Shown one piece after another: positions 1-13,437 of a DNA stretch of 64,000 nucleotides. The position numbers were made by a program, and so were the translations under genes. The DNA lies in the NCBI GenBank assembly GCA_035236585.1, contig CP141139.1, forward strand, positions 39,069,217 to 39,133,216, read 5' to 3'. Position 1 is the stretch's first letter. Every line of letters starts with the position of its first letter. A model generated the notes under the pieces. That model made no database searches. It was not told the DNA's origin and saw nothing but the letters and a program-made list of their open reading frames with translations. This DNA comes from Warburgia ugandensis. Its lineage: Eukaryota; Streptophyta; Magnoliopsida; Canellales; Canellaceae.

Positions 1-2305
1 CCACTCCATGAGAATCCAAGATAAAACCCTAAGGAGGAAAGATCTCTGCCACCCACTCCAATCCAATGGCTCACCTTTATTGTAGACTTCCTAAAACTTA
101 CTATAAAACCATATTGAATCCCATGCTTCCTTTCTCATATGTTTCCATTTCCCACATTTTCCTTTATTTTCTCACCTTTCTTCCTATCTCTTTTGTACTT
201 TTTATCCTTTTCCTTCCCACTTATTCTCTTTCCCAGTCACACTTATCCCCTTTCTTCCCCACCTTATCTCTTTCCACACATCCAAATATCCATTCCACAT
301 TGCATCCCATGTCCAACACGCTTCCATCCTTACATTCCATGCCCCCCACTCTTTCTAATTTCTTTTTCTTGTTTCCATATCCTTAAATCCTCACCATCTA
401 TCTATCCATTCACCCTTATGATCTCTACCATCCATTCCCTAGGGGTTCCACTCCAAAAATCTCTATATGGGAGGTGAAGGACAAGGAGATCTATCTCTTA
501 CTTGCTCTGGGACTTAAAGTTGCATCCATAGAGAAATAGAGGGAGAGAGATTATCCTCACCCAAGCTCTCAAGATCTACATGCCCAATCCATCGAGAAAA
601 GGTAAGGGCTCTTGAGCATAGTCCCCTATCATTTCTTCTTTTTTCCATTACATTTCTCTTCTTCTTTTTTCTCCCTTTTACATTACACACTTGCATGCCT
701 CCTTTCCCTACAAATTGCATGCATCACCCTTACTTGCACTACATTTATATTAGGTTGCGTGCATATTTGCTTAGAATCCTTCATCATACATACACACCTT
801 CTCCTTACATCTTTCATGTGCATGCACCACCCTCATGCATGCTTATTTTGATACATTTCTAGTTTACATTTGCATGCATGAGGTTCTACGAGTAACACCT
901 TAAAGTTGCAAGCATTAAGCTTTGCACACAACTCTTTTTCCACATCTTTCCTCTCCCTTTCCATTACATGTGCCATTTTCATATAACTTCCATACTTCAG
1001 CATCTTTCTCTTACACATAACCTCCCTCCTACTTCGTTGCATGTATTCACCTTCTTTGAATTAGAATTCTTCTTTTCTTTTTCTTTTTGGATTTAGCAAT
1101 AAAGGAAAAAGAAAGAGACCTTGTGTCATTCTATGGCAGCAAGGAGTCTTTCCAATCCTAGATTAATGGTTAAGAGGAAACCTAATCCTTCCATAAAGTC
1201 ACCTTCTTTGCATAAAATTCTTCTTTTCTTTTTCTTTTTAGATTTGGGAATAAAGGAAAAGGAAAGAAACCTTGTGTCATTTTATGGCAGCAAGGAGTCT
1301 TTCCAATCCCAGATTAATGGTTGAGAGAAAACCAAATCCTTCCATAAAGCCATCTAAATTCATAGCTAAAGGCTTCATGTTAAAGGGTAGAATTACTTCC
1401 AAGTTAAAGTGCTTAGTTCCTTCCCCATCTCCTAAGGCTGGAATTGGTGAGTCCTATGCCAATGGCCTATCTCTATTTTCCTTTCTTTTATACGAATTCA
1501 TTCTTAAGGTAGGAAGCCTCCTCTTTGACTAACCCTTCCTTTAGATGAATGACCTCTAATCCCCTACATGATTCTCTCCTAACTAAAGCTACCCACTTTT
1601 TGAAGAGTATCTAACTAAGGAGATGTAAAAATTTCTTTTCATACTTCCACTCCATCTTCTTTATTCTTCTATTAAAGGGTATTCATCTTTTAGGAAAGAT
1701 GTTAAGCTCCTCTTTTCTTAGCTGCTCTAGCACTTCATTCCTAAGGATCATTGGAAAAGAGCATGAACTTTTAGGTTGTGGATGTTGGGTTAAGGAGATG
1801 AGAATGGTAAATTAGTGTAATTTGTTGAAGAGAAGTGTAAATGCACTTGTTGAGTTGCACAACAAAGAAAGCCATAAAGAAAAACTAAAGCCAGGGAAAG
1901 AAGATGACATGTAAAGAGGCTAGTGGGGTGACACAATGAAGGACTCCTATAATGGATACTTCAAGGAAGTTTCTTTATTTGCTTTCTTTATCCATTTATT
2001 TTTCATTGCAATCAAGTTTGTTAATGAAATATTTACTTTCCTTTTCTTATTAATTTTCAGTCCTTGCTTAGTTACTTACTTTATTTCCTTAATTGCTTTA
2101 TTTCTTAGTTTATTTACTTGCTTTGGTTAATTACTTAGTTAGCTTTTTAGGTTTATTTCCTGTCCTTGAATGTTTGCTAGTTTAGAGTAGGACAATTTAA
2201 GTTTTAATTAACTCCAATTATTAAAATTCCTCTTGGGATAAACCCATATTGGCCAATTTTGTACTAATAGAGTCATGCACTTGCATTAATTATTAAAGCA
2301 TATCA
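1..2305 (+). mobile_element. LTR 1 of Ty3/gypsy family A (left part cut by window edge)
   Basis: Noncoding long terminal repeat. The whole stretch is repeated, diverged, at about 7,685-8,745 plus 19,322-20,398. It ends in CA at 2,305 and is followed at once by a tttggcgcc(a)ttg primer-binding-like motif, the arrangement known for Athila/Retand-type gypsy elements. A TATA-like box (tctctatatggg, near 463-472) precedes a conserved segment (aaggacaaggagatc) also seen in the other copy, consistent with the LTR promoter and transcript start. It carries a private 151-bp tandem duplication at 1,056-1,356. The open frames in it are short, overlapping and low complexity, and I do not regard them as genes. 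The left end is not visible. Confidence 0.75.
1056..1356 (+). repeat. 151-bp tandem duplication inside LTR 1 of family A
   Basis: Two adjacent copies, each running from accttcttt(g)...ttcttcttttctttttctttttnga to ...ccttccataaagtc/cc. The second copy differs by scattered substitutions. The homologous LTR segment at 19,3xx has one copy, so the duplication arose after the LTRs separated. Confidence 0.8.
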
Positions 2306-5300
2306 AATTTTTGGCGCCATTGTTGGAAACTCACAATATAGTTTAATTAAGATCTAAATTTTCTTTACATTACCACTAGCCATAGTCTTAAGGTTTACTA
2401 TAGAATAGTTTCATATTTACATACTTTCCTTATTCCTGAAAGATATTGGATACTCTCTTTCCATTTCATTTCTGCATGAATATGGAGAGGAATAGAGATT
2501 TGGATGAAGACTTTGGATAGTTTCCTTGTTTTTTATTTGAGTGGATTGTAGTGAGATTGAATTTGTAATTTTTTTATATACACTTCAATTCATATAAATT
2601 TAAAAAATATTATAATAATACAAGTTAAGGGTGGATCATCCTAACTTATAAGGGGAGGTGGCATGTACATGGCCCCACTCTTGTACAAGGAGACTGAATT
2701 TAGGACCCCACTATGAGCTATTCTAACTTCTTTCCAATTCTTATATTAGTTGCATTTGGATGGTAGTGTAGAGCATATAGAAAGTATTCTACAATTTGTT
2801 GTATCCTAAGGTTTGCATTAGATTTACCACTTTTCTTCCATATCAAGCCATGTTTACATCCTTTAATGTATATATGTGATGATCAAACTACATGGGAATT
2901 ATTTAAAAGATTAGTAAGTGCACTCACCCTTGCAAGGTCAAGGGTGGATTTCATCATCACACCTTGGCCACCTTATCATGCAGCCATAGCCCCAACAATT
3001 AATCTAAAATCAATCTAGAAGAGACCTTAGCAGCTTATGAGTTTGTGAGACCTTGTTGGAAGGAGGCAACCTATTGCCACTCCAATGACCCCTATATAAT
3101 CAACTAAACTGGTATTTAAATGATTAGCCCTCAAAGAAAATAAAGACAAATAAACCTTTTATCTTTTATTTACATAGGGTTAGGATCTATTGTATGCCTT
3201 TGTTTGTTTTCATTAGGCATATAGGTAGCATTATCTAGTTCAGGTTTCCTTAAACTAGGTCGAAAGAAAAAAAAGAAGAAGTGCTCTTTCATTGTATATA
3301 ATGAATGACTTTCATTGTGTACAAAGTTGAGTCAACTTAGAGAAGGGTCACATACTCAAGTAGATCAAATTAACCCTACCAAAAATATGGCCAACTAGGT
3401 AGGGGATAAAATGTAGCTTTCTTGTTATTTTACTCCATAGCCCATTCATCATGAAGATAGGTATGAAATTGGGTCCACTCCTGATATGTGGATAGATTGG
3501 TAAGTAGCTTGGCAAGTAGATTAGATAGTCAATTTAATCAATTGGAAGCTTTGATGTTGGCTAGCAAGTCATTAAGGAAACCTTGGTAAGAGGTCTAGCA
3601 CATCCTACTACTTCATGCCTCTCTAGCTCCCTATTTCCTGAATACTTTTTAGAGCAAGAGAATGCATTTAATGCATTCTAAAACCCTAGTGATAACTACT
3701 ACTTACCATCCAAGATGTGCTAGGCATCTTGATTTTTTCATGGTCTCAAGATAATTACCCTTTCATTAGTGATTCATTGCTATAGCAACCTAAGCCACAA
3801 TAGGGGGAAATCTTTAGAAGAGATCCTTAATTTGTTTATTTATTACACTTTTGAATTCTAGAATGATGCAAAACAAACTATGGAGCCTCACTCACAGTCT
3901 ATTAGGAAGTTGGAGTTCCAAATGGGCCAAACATCTATTGGAATTTTAAAAATGGTAAAGGAAACCAATTGAGTTGAGGACTATGAGAGGCCCATATAGT
4001 AATAATATCAAACTCTAAAGACTCTTATGAGATATAGAATCAAGTGGCTAGACCACCCCTGCCCTCCACTAGAAATATTTCACTCTAGGCATGTCTTAAT
4101 CATTTTAGTTTTGATGTAGACACCTCCATTGATGAAGTAAATGGTTTACTCAACATTGCACCATTAATGGACGCTTCTCATTGGACAACACAAGTAGTAC
4201 CCATTCCATTGCCTGATATGTAATTTGAACCATATAGCAAAGAAGCACTTGATTTTGACCTACAATCATTACCTAAAAGTGCAAGCTTTTAGACTTTAAA
4301 TTGATTTGAAACCTTACGACTGTAGAATAGGAAGTTGAGCTAACTGATGTTCTGGCCCAACATCAACCAGTTCCAGGTTGTATAGAAGAAGAAATAGAGG
4401 GTTTAAGCCCCCCTATTTCCCTGCATCAAGAGGAAAATGAGCAAATCTTACCGGAGATGTAGAGCTAGCTTAACCCTAGCAATTAGGACAAGGTAAGTGA
4501 GGAAGAATATTGTCAATTCTTTGACGTTGGCATTATCTTTCCTCATACTTGGGCCAAGTCACCTCAACTTGGTGTCACAAAATTTAAATTTCAGTGGTCA
4601 TTTATGCTATCAAGTTACCATCACCATACATCGCAGGGTGGAGAATGTACATTGGTTACAGGAAAATTTTGAAATGGAGTAAGTTTTCTAGAAACTCCTT
4701 CAAAGTTAGTTTATGTTTAGGTTAATAGATTAGTTAGTTTTGGATAGGTATCAAAGAATTGCATTTTGCATTTGCATTGTTCATTTTTCATCTTTGGCCA
4801 CCTCAACATGTCACTACACCATCATCAAAGTGCAGGTATTATCCTTCTAACCCTTCTCTCTTTACTTAATTTTTTGTTTGTCCACGCTTGTATTTTAAAA
4901 TATTGTGAATAATGCTTAATTTAGGGAAAATGTTTAATTTATGTCTTTGGGTAGGGTCTTTCAAATTTTGATGTGTTCAAAGTTTTTTTTACTTATTTTT
5001 TCTCTTTTTAATTTATTTAAAAATAATGAAAATGAAAAAATTTAAAAATTTATGAACATTTCCTTCATAAGAATGATAAATCATATTTTTGAATATTCAA
5101 TAAATTTTTAAAATTTAGATTATTAATATATTTGTATACAATTAGTTCACTGTTTTATCCTTTTTTAAAAGTTTTTCATGAAAATTAAACTCAGAATAAT
5201 TACTGCACAAAATATCTATATATATATATATATATAGTTTAAGTTCAAAAGTAATTATAACTTAGAGATCCTGAGGGTTATCCATAAATTCTAAGTTTTC

Positions 5301-7633
5301 TTTAACGAACATAAATTCCTAGTCAGTCTCATTCTTATTCATCTCTGTCAACTATTAAGAAAACATTTGTAAGACAATACCATATATCTCTAAAGTTTGT
5401 GGTCATTTTTAAGCCATATGAAACCTAAGAAATGATAGAGGTCATCCTTAGTTAACCCAGAGCCTTTAACCTATCCTGAGTTATTATTTTTCCACTAATT
5501 AGCCACTTTAAGCCTTTTTAGTGAGCCTTTTCTTTATGAAACTATTGACCAATGATCTTATTTAACCCCTATAATATATCCACTAACTAGTTTGTGTTGT
5601 AAATATGTAGAGATGGTTGAAGAATATCTGGAGGAAAGTATGGGCAATACAAGTTAAGAAATGAGCATAAAGGGCCAAAAAGAGGAAAATTCAAAGGAAG
5701 GCTACACCAAAAGTTAAAGAGAAAAAATGAGTAAAGAAAGATAACCAATGAAAATGATAGATGTTTGCTCTTATGGTTAGAAAAGAATGCTCTGAATACA
5801 CTAATAGAAGACATTTACATATTTTTCAAAAAAATCTTTGTTTATCCTTATACACCATCTTTTGATAAACATGTCCTAAGCCCATGCTTCGTCCTAATAG
5901 AAATCCTAACTTGATCTATGGAGAAGTATGACTTGGACTTGAGATTTTGTAGATATAAACATTCTTAATAGTTAATATCCTTTTTATGAGACCAATATTA
6001 ATTTTTTTCTAAGTTTTCATTCTTTAGTATAACAATATGTGAGAATTTGGCTTTGATGAACATTATTCTAGTCACATATTGAAGAGAGATTTATCCCTTT
6101 CTAAGTGACAAGAATCTCTTATGAGATTTGAAGTTAAAACATACTTTCAAATAGTAATTTATGTTATAATTAACTTGAAAACTGATAATTGTACGCATTC
6201 TTTTTAATCATACACTTACATTCTAAGGTTGATGAAATAATGGAATATCTTTAGCATATGGGTAGACCTTTGAACTGGTAGTCATTTCTATTAGCATGTT
6301 AAAGTTAGGAGTTTAATGTCTACCAAATAGAAGAAAATTCTCTCATATAAATAAAGAATTTTTGTAAAAGTTTTGAAATGTTTATAGGTATCATCCACTA
6401 GGCGTGACCTAGGGGTTTAAAGGCTTTTTGCATACACTAAATGTAGACAATAGGACTAAATGTAGACAATAGGACCTGCAAAAGTGGTTACGATTTACTT
6501 AGATTTTGTAATTTGTAATTTTGCTCTAGGACTAAACAAATCTAAGTTTGGGAGTATTTGATATATATATATATATATATATCACAAGTAATACCTAATA
6601 TTTAGTAGGTTTTGCCCCTAAAAGTAACTTAAACATACTAATTAGGGTTAATTCTCTATTATGAAGTCCTAAGGTGCAAATTAGAAAAAGGGCAAAACTA
6701 GCAATTTTAATCCAAAAGAAAAGCCAAACTACTTTCCAAGCTACATCATGGACCCACACATGCCAAATATGATGTTCAAGAGTTCATACTGAAAAGTGGG
6801 TGCTATTATTAAAGTCAGAGTAATTAGAAACCATAGGTGAAAGATCGAGCCTTATTCATTCAAAATAGGATAATCGTATCAAAAGTAAGGTACCAAAACT
6901 TTCCGTGCACGCAAGCAAGCTATTTGCCACCTTGAGAAGCTTCTAAGGGAAGCATAAATAATATAAAATGAGAGTTTTTGAAATAAAACAAATCAACAAA
7001 TAGGGATCCGCATGAAGACTTCTTTCTTACACTCTCTCTCCTACTCAAACAAAGGGACCACCTAAGGGAGTGCACAATTTTCTCATGAAAGGTGGTACAT
7101 TCGTACTCATCTCTACATGAATACATAAGGGAAAATAAGTATCATTGGGGGAGAAAAATAAGGAGGTGAAGAGAGATATATATTTTATGGGAAGTCTATA
7201 GTTGAAATTCATCTTACTTTTCAAGCACTTAAAGGCCAAGATGTATCCTTATTTCTACACATTCTATGTAACCGATGGATACTCTCTAAAGAAAGTATAA
7301 ACCAATGAGAGATTATACAATAATGAAGTCTAGATTGAGAGTCCATTGGAGGAGATCTTTTTGGTCAACTACCTACCTTTTTTCAAGGAGGAAAAATGTC
7401 TAAGTTCAATGGGGGAGAATTACCACCTTGCATACATCCTATTGGCTAGGGAAATTTATGAGGTTTGGCAGAAAAAGAAGGAAAAACCAGAAGTGGATAA
7501 GGAAATCTCAATGAAATCTAAACCATCCACTTTAAGGCATTCCAATATAATTGTGGAGAGCAAAGAAGCTCTTAAAGAAGATCTTTAAGGATAAGAACAC
7601 CAACCAAATCTCACCCACTCAAGCTAGGGTAAT
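2306..7633 (+). mobile_element. Internal region of gypsy family A, copy 1 (no polymerase)
   Basis: Begins with a primer-binding-like motif (atttttggcgccattgttgg, from 2,307) just after the LTR CA. It is collinear with 20,399-26,400 over its full length, for example the segments around 2,640/20,740, 4,080/22,360, 5,400/24,180 and 7,350/26,220. Decayed gag coding sequence lies at about 3,400-4,250, including the trace of a HPNFSWS-type motif near 3,730 that is frameshifted here. After it come the region typical of sequence downstream of pol (about 4,880-5,000) and a long AT-rich noncoding tail with TA repeats at 5,215-5,236 and 6,560-6,582. No protease, reverse transcriptase, RNase H or integrase motif is visible, so this resembles a large non-autonomous derivative. 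An open frame at 7,346-7,588 is matched by a broken one in copy 2 and is probably not a gene. Confidence 0.65.
3400..4690 (+). pseudogene. Decayed gag of gypsy family A, copy 1
   Basis: Fragments of an Athila/Retand-like gag can be read in shifting frames: a cysteine/histidine-like piece near 3,600, a degraded HPNFSWS segment near 3,730, and a DVDTSIDEVN-type segment near 4,110-4,150 that also appears at 22,400 in copy 2. Stops and frameshifts occur every few dozen codons. It is a relic, not a functional gene. Confidence 0.5.
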
Positions 7634-8745
7634 GATGATTAAAGGGCCATGAATGAAGCAAAAAAGAGTTACAAACCCTAGCCACTCACACACTCCTTGA
7701 GAATCCAAGATAAAATCTTAAGGAAAGATCTCCACCACTCATTCCAATCCAATGGTTCAACTTTATTTTAGAATTTCTGAAACTTCCTACAATCATATTA
7801 TCCCATGCTTCTTTACCCATATATTTCCATTTCCCACATTTTCCTTTATTTTGTTTTCTATGTTTTTCCTTCCCATGTATCATCTTTCCCTTCCTACTTA
7901 TTCTCTTTCCCACTCACACATATTCCTTTCCTTCCCCTCCTTATCTCTTTCTACTCACCCCAATCTCCAGTCCACATTGTATCCCATGTACAACACCCTT
8001 CCATCCTTGCATTCCATGCCTCTCTCTTTCTAGGTTTTTTTTTCCTTGCTTACATTATCCTTAAACCCTCACCATCTATCTCTCCTTTCACCCTTATGAT
8101 CTCCACTGTCCATTCCTTGTGGCTTCCACTCCAAAAATCTATATATAGGTTGTGAAGGACAAGGAGATCCATCTCTTACTCTTCCTAAGTCTTAGAATTG
8201 CATCCTTGGAGAAATAGAGGGAGAGAGATCAACCTCACCCAGATTCCCAAGATCTACATATTCAATCCATGGAGAAAAGGCAAGGGTTCTTAACCATAAT
8301 CCCCTATCCCTTCTTCTTTTTCTATTTGTTTTCTCATTCTTATTCTTCTTTCTTTTGCGTTATAGACTTACTTGCTCCTTTCTCTATAGATTGCAATGCA
8401 TTAGGTTTATATTAGGTTGCATTCATCTTTGCATAACATCCTTCATTATACTTACACACCTTCTCCTCACATCTTCATGTGCACGCACTACCCACTTGCA
8501 TGCTTATTTCCACACATTTTCTATTTTACCTTTCCATGCATTAGGTTCCACGAATAACACCTAAAGTTGCATGCATTAGGCTTTGCATGCAACTCTTTTT
8601 CCTCACCATTCCATGCCCTTTCCATTACATGCCCCACTTTCATCTCACTTCCATACTTCTTCCACCATTTTTCCATTACACGTAACCTCCCTCCAATTAC
8701 ATTACACACATTCACTTCTTTGCATAGCATTCTTCTTTCCTTTTT
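7634..8745 (+). mobile_element. LTR 2 of gypsy family A, left part (split by nested insertions)
   Basis: Collinear with 1-1,075. It contains the LTR TATA-like box tctatatatagg at about 8,136-8,147, followed by the same conserved aaggacaaggagatcc segment. It stops at 8,745 in a T tract (ttttt at 8,741-8,745), which is the left target-site duplication of the inserted family B LTR. The other half resumes at 19,322. The exact left start is uncertain; about 7,634 (tgatgatta) is a guess. Confidence 0.7.
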
Positions 8746-9380
8746 TGGTATAGCTTTAATATTACTAGCAAGTACATGAATCAAAGTAGTATTGCATGCG
8801 AGAGAGGTTGATTCCACGAGGTATCTTACAAATTTGTATGTTGGATGGATCTTATTTAAAGTGCTTGACTTCAATCAAAGAGAAAGATTGAATTGGATTT
8901 GACTTTAAACTAGGAAAGTAAATTACAAAAAGAGCAAATATGCATGAAACTAGAAACTCCGAATAAGAGAAACTTTCTAAAATTAAAGCTATGCAATGGA
9001 ATTAGAAACTTACCTAATTAACATGCATTCCATTAAAGGAAACTAATGCAACAAGTAACTTAAGGGAACTTACTAAAAAGGAAAACTTTCCTAAACTAAC
9101 ATCTTCCTAAACTAGAATTAGACTTTCTAAATCTAGAACTTTCTAAAACCAATTTAGGAAATTTCTAAAACTAAACTAACATGAAAAAACAAGTAACCAA
9201 TGAAATCTAAATAGGTTTAACAATAATTTAGAAACATGCATGTAAATGGAAATTACACTTAAGGAAACTTTCTAAATTTAAAACTTCCTAATCCTATAAC
9301 TTTCTAAAAGATTGAACTTTCCAAACTCAATCAGGAAACTTCCTAAAACTAAAAAAATATGTAAATAATGAATTAACTAC
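8746..9380 (-). mobile_element. Solo LTR of family B, minus orientation, part 1 (3' end)
   Basis: Reverse-complement homology to the end of the plus-strand family B LTR (about 11,632-12,015). For example caagtacatgaatca...gtagtattgcatgcgagag here matches the complement of 11,950-11,990. It starts TGGTATAG, complementary in position to the LTR end ...ATAACA at 12,015. The left flank ttttt (8,741-8,745) matches the right flank ttttt (19,317-19,321), so 8,746-9,380 plus about 17,400-19,316 form one LTR of roughly 2.55 kb, inserted in LTR 2 of family A and later split. Confidence 0.65.
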
Positions 9381-12015
9381 TGATAGGTATTCAATTTTGT
9401 ATAAAAAGTATCCAATTAGTAGCCAATGTGTTATAACTTATAGTGTTGAATTTGGGTTTTTGGCAAAAATTTATAACACATGCATTTCTGAACCAAGAAT
9501 TGAAAATTGTGATATTTTGTAGGTTTAGAGGCTAATCCAAAGTGAGTATGTGAAATGATCATAATTTTATATGATTTAATTAGGGGTTTTCTTCTTTTAT
9601 AGGTGTTGAGAAGGTAATCCAAAGGTCAAGTTTGATCGAGATAAAAATTGAGGTCATTCATAAGGTTTTCTAGTCAAATTAGAAAACCTAAGCAAGCCAA
9701 GGCCTAAATGTCATCAATACAAGGTATGATGATGGTTCAATATCATCCTAGGACAAGTAAGACAAAAATTGGAAGATCTAAAGGTGACTAAAATGGCCCA
9801 TGAAGTAAGCCATGCATTTCCACTATATTTGCATGGGAGTCATTCAAGCCATCTTATTCATATAAGCTATGAGATCTGATAAGCTAAGGAATTCAAGCCA
9901 AGCTATTCTACCCATTAAAGCCGAAGGTGTGAGCCATGAAGCCAAGCCAAATGAGTCCTCAAAGTGAGCCACGGAAGCCAGCTAAGCCAAATGCCATATG
10001 GAGTGATTCAATTGGAGGAGAATTCAAGCAATGACCCACTTCCTAAATTTGGATTTTCAAGGTTTAAGTAGGAGTTTTGAAATAATTATGTAAAAAGTAA
10101 GATGATTATACATTGGTGGATCCATTAAGAGAGAAACCCTACTCTCCAACTCCATCTCCCACTCTTTTTCCGTGCTTTTTCCTAGGGTTACAAGTTAGAG
10201 GGAAGGACATCATTATGAAAAAAATGTCCCCCACTTTCCTATTTGGTGGTTAAGGGTCTCTTAAATAGAAAACCCTAGATCTACTTCAATCCAAACAACT
10301 TTGAATCCTTATAACTTTACACATATTTCCTAAACACCATTCCTTACCACTTCCATAACTTTTGTTCACCAAACATCATTAAATTTGGAAGGAAAGATCT
10401 CCACTTTCCTTCAATGAAAAAGACACCCCATTGCTAAAAATTAGAAACTAGTCATCATGCCTCTTTTATATCATCTTTTCACTCAACTTGCTTACATCGT
10501 CTTGCTAATTCCTATCCAATATACCCTTCCTCATTTAATACCCTAACCCTATGGGCACTTTTCTTATGTTTTCACCCCTTCCTAATTTAGGAAACTACTC
10601 ATGTATATATAGCACCATGTTCCATACAAAGTTTTCAAGTAGAGGTTGAGTGACACATCCTTGAAATATAGCTTTATTTTGGTGCTTAAGTTGTTCTTGA
10701 ATTTTGAAACTTCATTAGTGCTTTTATTCTTTTGGTTTTCTAATTATTCTCTTAGTTATTTTCTCTCCAATTCTAGGTTAGTAATTTACTTTAATAGCTC
10801 AGTTTCATAGTTGTTTCATGTTGTTTTTACTTCTTTGAATTCCATGCGTAGTACCACTCATGTTCCCATTCTTTCTTGCCTCCAAATATCTAGTTTCTTT
10901 GCTTATTCCTTCAAGATTTAAGTTAACTTCCCTCTCTTAGTGGCAGCCAAGAGAGGAGATAGATTAGAGCCTTGAGTTTTTGCTTAGTTCAACACGTTTT
11001 TCTCATTGTTTTGCATCTTAGTTTTGAGCAACTTTTCCTTAGTCAGTTCACCTAGTAAACCCTTGTTTCTCTTAAATTCCTTCATGGGTTTTCTTTGGAT
11101 GCCATTATACTTTAGTTTAAGAGCTTTATATTGAAGTTTTTTTTATTGTTTAGAATCACTTTTGCAAGCAACAAAGTGCACACTTAACATATGTTGTAGA
11201 CAGCTTTATGCGTCTAATTTTTTAGTATAATTTGAACATGACTCAATAAAATTATTTGAGAATTCTTGTTATGGATTAATTATTTCATCAAATTACTTAA
11301 GATCTAGGTTGTTTCCTTGAATAGAAGTTGTTGTTTCAGTAGCTTTTTAGTGTGAGATTTGTTGAATGTTCTTAAGTACTGAAATTTGAAAATTGTTTTT
11401 TCCTTAACTTTATGCTTTCATTCTAGCTATCTAAATATTGTATTTTCTTGAATCCTTAGGTATCCATTTAGATTTTCTTGTTTTTTATTAAATTCTATAG
11501 TTAGTTTTCATGTTAGTGTATTGTTAAATCATGAAGAGTAGTCATCTTTTGGGCCATAGAACCATATGCATAGTCCATGGACCATGAGCATGGTACTAGA
11601 CCACTTGCCTATTTGATTTTTGGATAAGTTAATTACATAATCTTGTTTTAGAAATTGCTAATCAGTTGTTTGTATATTGTTTTAGGTTTAGAAAGTTTCC
11701 TTTTTTCATTTTAAAAAGTCTCCTTTTTAGTAGGTTTTAGGTTAGGTAAGTTCTAATTTAGGAAAGTCTCTAATTTAGTAGTTTCCATAAGTTTCATTAG
11801 TTAGTTTGAATCTTTCTAAAATGTTGTAGTTTCCTTTAGTTAAGTGCATGTTAGCTAGGTAAGTTTCCATTTTCATTATTTAGTTTTAATTTAGGCAAGT
11901 TTCCATTTTAGTTTTAGTTTCTAATTTCATACATGTTTCTAATTTGAGTACTTGACCTTACTTGAGAATACTACAACTGATTGCGTACTTACAAGTTAAT
12001 TTTAAAATCATAACA
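9381..12015 (+). mobile_element. 5' LTR of gypsy element B (plus orientation)
   Basis: Starts TGATAGG and ends ATAACA (TG...CA), 2,635 bp, followed directly by agtttttgatgccattgctaggga, a primer-binding-like motif of the same type as in family A. Most of it is homologous, in reverse orientation, to about 17,400-19,316; for instance taggtgttgagaaggtaatcc at 9,600 matches the complement near 19,100. It contains many short purine/pyrimidine tracts of the aaactttctaaa type. No gene is seen. Confidence 0.7.
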
Positions 12016-13437
12016 AGTTTTTGATGCCATTGCTAGGGAATCACAATAGATTTGTGGTTGCACTCCTATTTGGATTTTTTATCTTTAATCATAGTCTTAG
12101 GTTGCATTAGGTTAGGATTTTTGTATTACATTTGTATATCTTGCTAATTCCTCATAAATTGACATCTTTTTCTTGTTTTTGTGCGAGGAAAAATTGAAAA
12201 ATGGAGCTTCATCAACTAGATAGGATTTCCTTGCTTTTATAGAATAGAAGTGTTTTTTTTTAGTGAAACTTGTAGTGAGGCCAGTGTAACTTGCAATTTC
12301 AATTTCAATTCTAAATGAGTTGTATTAAAAAAAAGTCAAGTGTGTGGTATGGAGGCACACACACTTGATCTTCATCAAAGACCCCATTGCAAGCATTCCT
12401 CACTTTGATTTACTTTTCCTAGTTTAGGTTGCATTTAGTGTAATTTGCATTTGGTTGGTAGAATAATTCATATAGTTTTATGATCATTCATCTTATTTGT
12501 TGCATCTTTAATTGGGGTTGTTGCATTAAAGAGCACCTATCTAAACTTTGGTTGGATAGCATATAGGTTGCATTAGTTTGTTTTCTTATATTACTTTGCA
12601 TGTTTATTTCTTTATGGTGGATGGAACTTAATGTTAGCAAGGGTCCCACAAAAACCCTCATAAGATAAGGATTGGATATTATCACCAGATCCTTGGGGCA
12701 CCTATGAAATCAATCCAATTCCTTATATGCTTATGATCCCAATAGTTAATCTTTAATCTAAAATCAAGTAGCAAGAGACTTAGATTTTTGAGCTCATAAG
12801 AACCATTTTGAATGAGGAGATTTATTATCACTCCAGTAGCTCTTCAACTTCATGGTTATAGTGGGTATCCAAAATTCAAGTGATTTTCCCATGCCTTTTA
12901 TTGACGGATGTTAAGGTTTAAATGCCTCCTTCCATGAGAATAGTATTAACCACCCTAAGTAAGACTTAATTGGTAAGCAATAGTCAAATCTGAATCTAAG
13001 GAGGAGTTGTCTAGTTTTAAGTTAAAAGTTACAACCTCACAGATTAATGAAGATCTTCAAGACAAGCTCACTAGCATTAAGAATTGTTTGATTGCATAGA
13101 ACATAGAGTTAAGAGTCAAATTTGGGTCTAGGTTGCATCATTTAGTTAGGTTTCATCGTAGTGCATGCAAGGACGTTGATCTTAGCACACTGAATTGGTA
13201 CCATTAGATCCTAAGATTGAACAAACACATAAACAAGGGGTAAGAAACCAAGTTCCTAACCGCATGGTTGAACTAGCAGCAGAAGTCAAGCGCAAAACTA
13301 TTAGAGATTTTTATGCCCCACTATAGCTCAACACCCTATCATGCATAGCTTTACCTCCTACAAATGCGAACCACTTCAAGTTAAAGGCGGGAGTCATCCA
13401 ATTACTCCCCACATTTTATGGTCGAGACCAAGAAAAC
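12016..13437 (+). mobile_element. Internal leader and start of gag, gypsy element B
   Basis: Follows the LTR at the primer-binding-like site (12,016-12,040). The first 1.2 kb has no clear coding sequence. From about 13,260 a gag frame becomes readable, ending at the insertion point with LPTFYGRDQEN-type residues. The frame is broken at 13,437 by the solo LTR of family C, and its continuation (PYLHIKEFLDI) starts at 16,252. Confidence 0.6.

Noticed and set aside
66..477. Overlapping open frames with many F, L, S and P residues
   Set aside because: Two frames over the same CT-rich LTR stretch, with diverged counterparts at 7,752-8,155; composition explains them.
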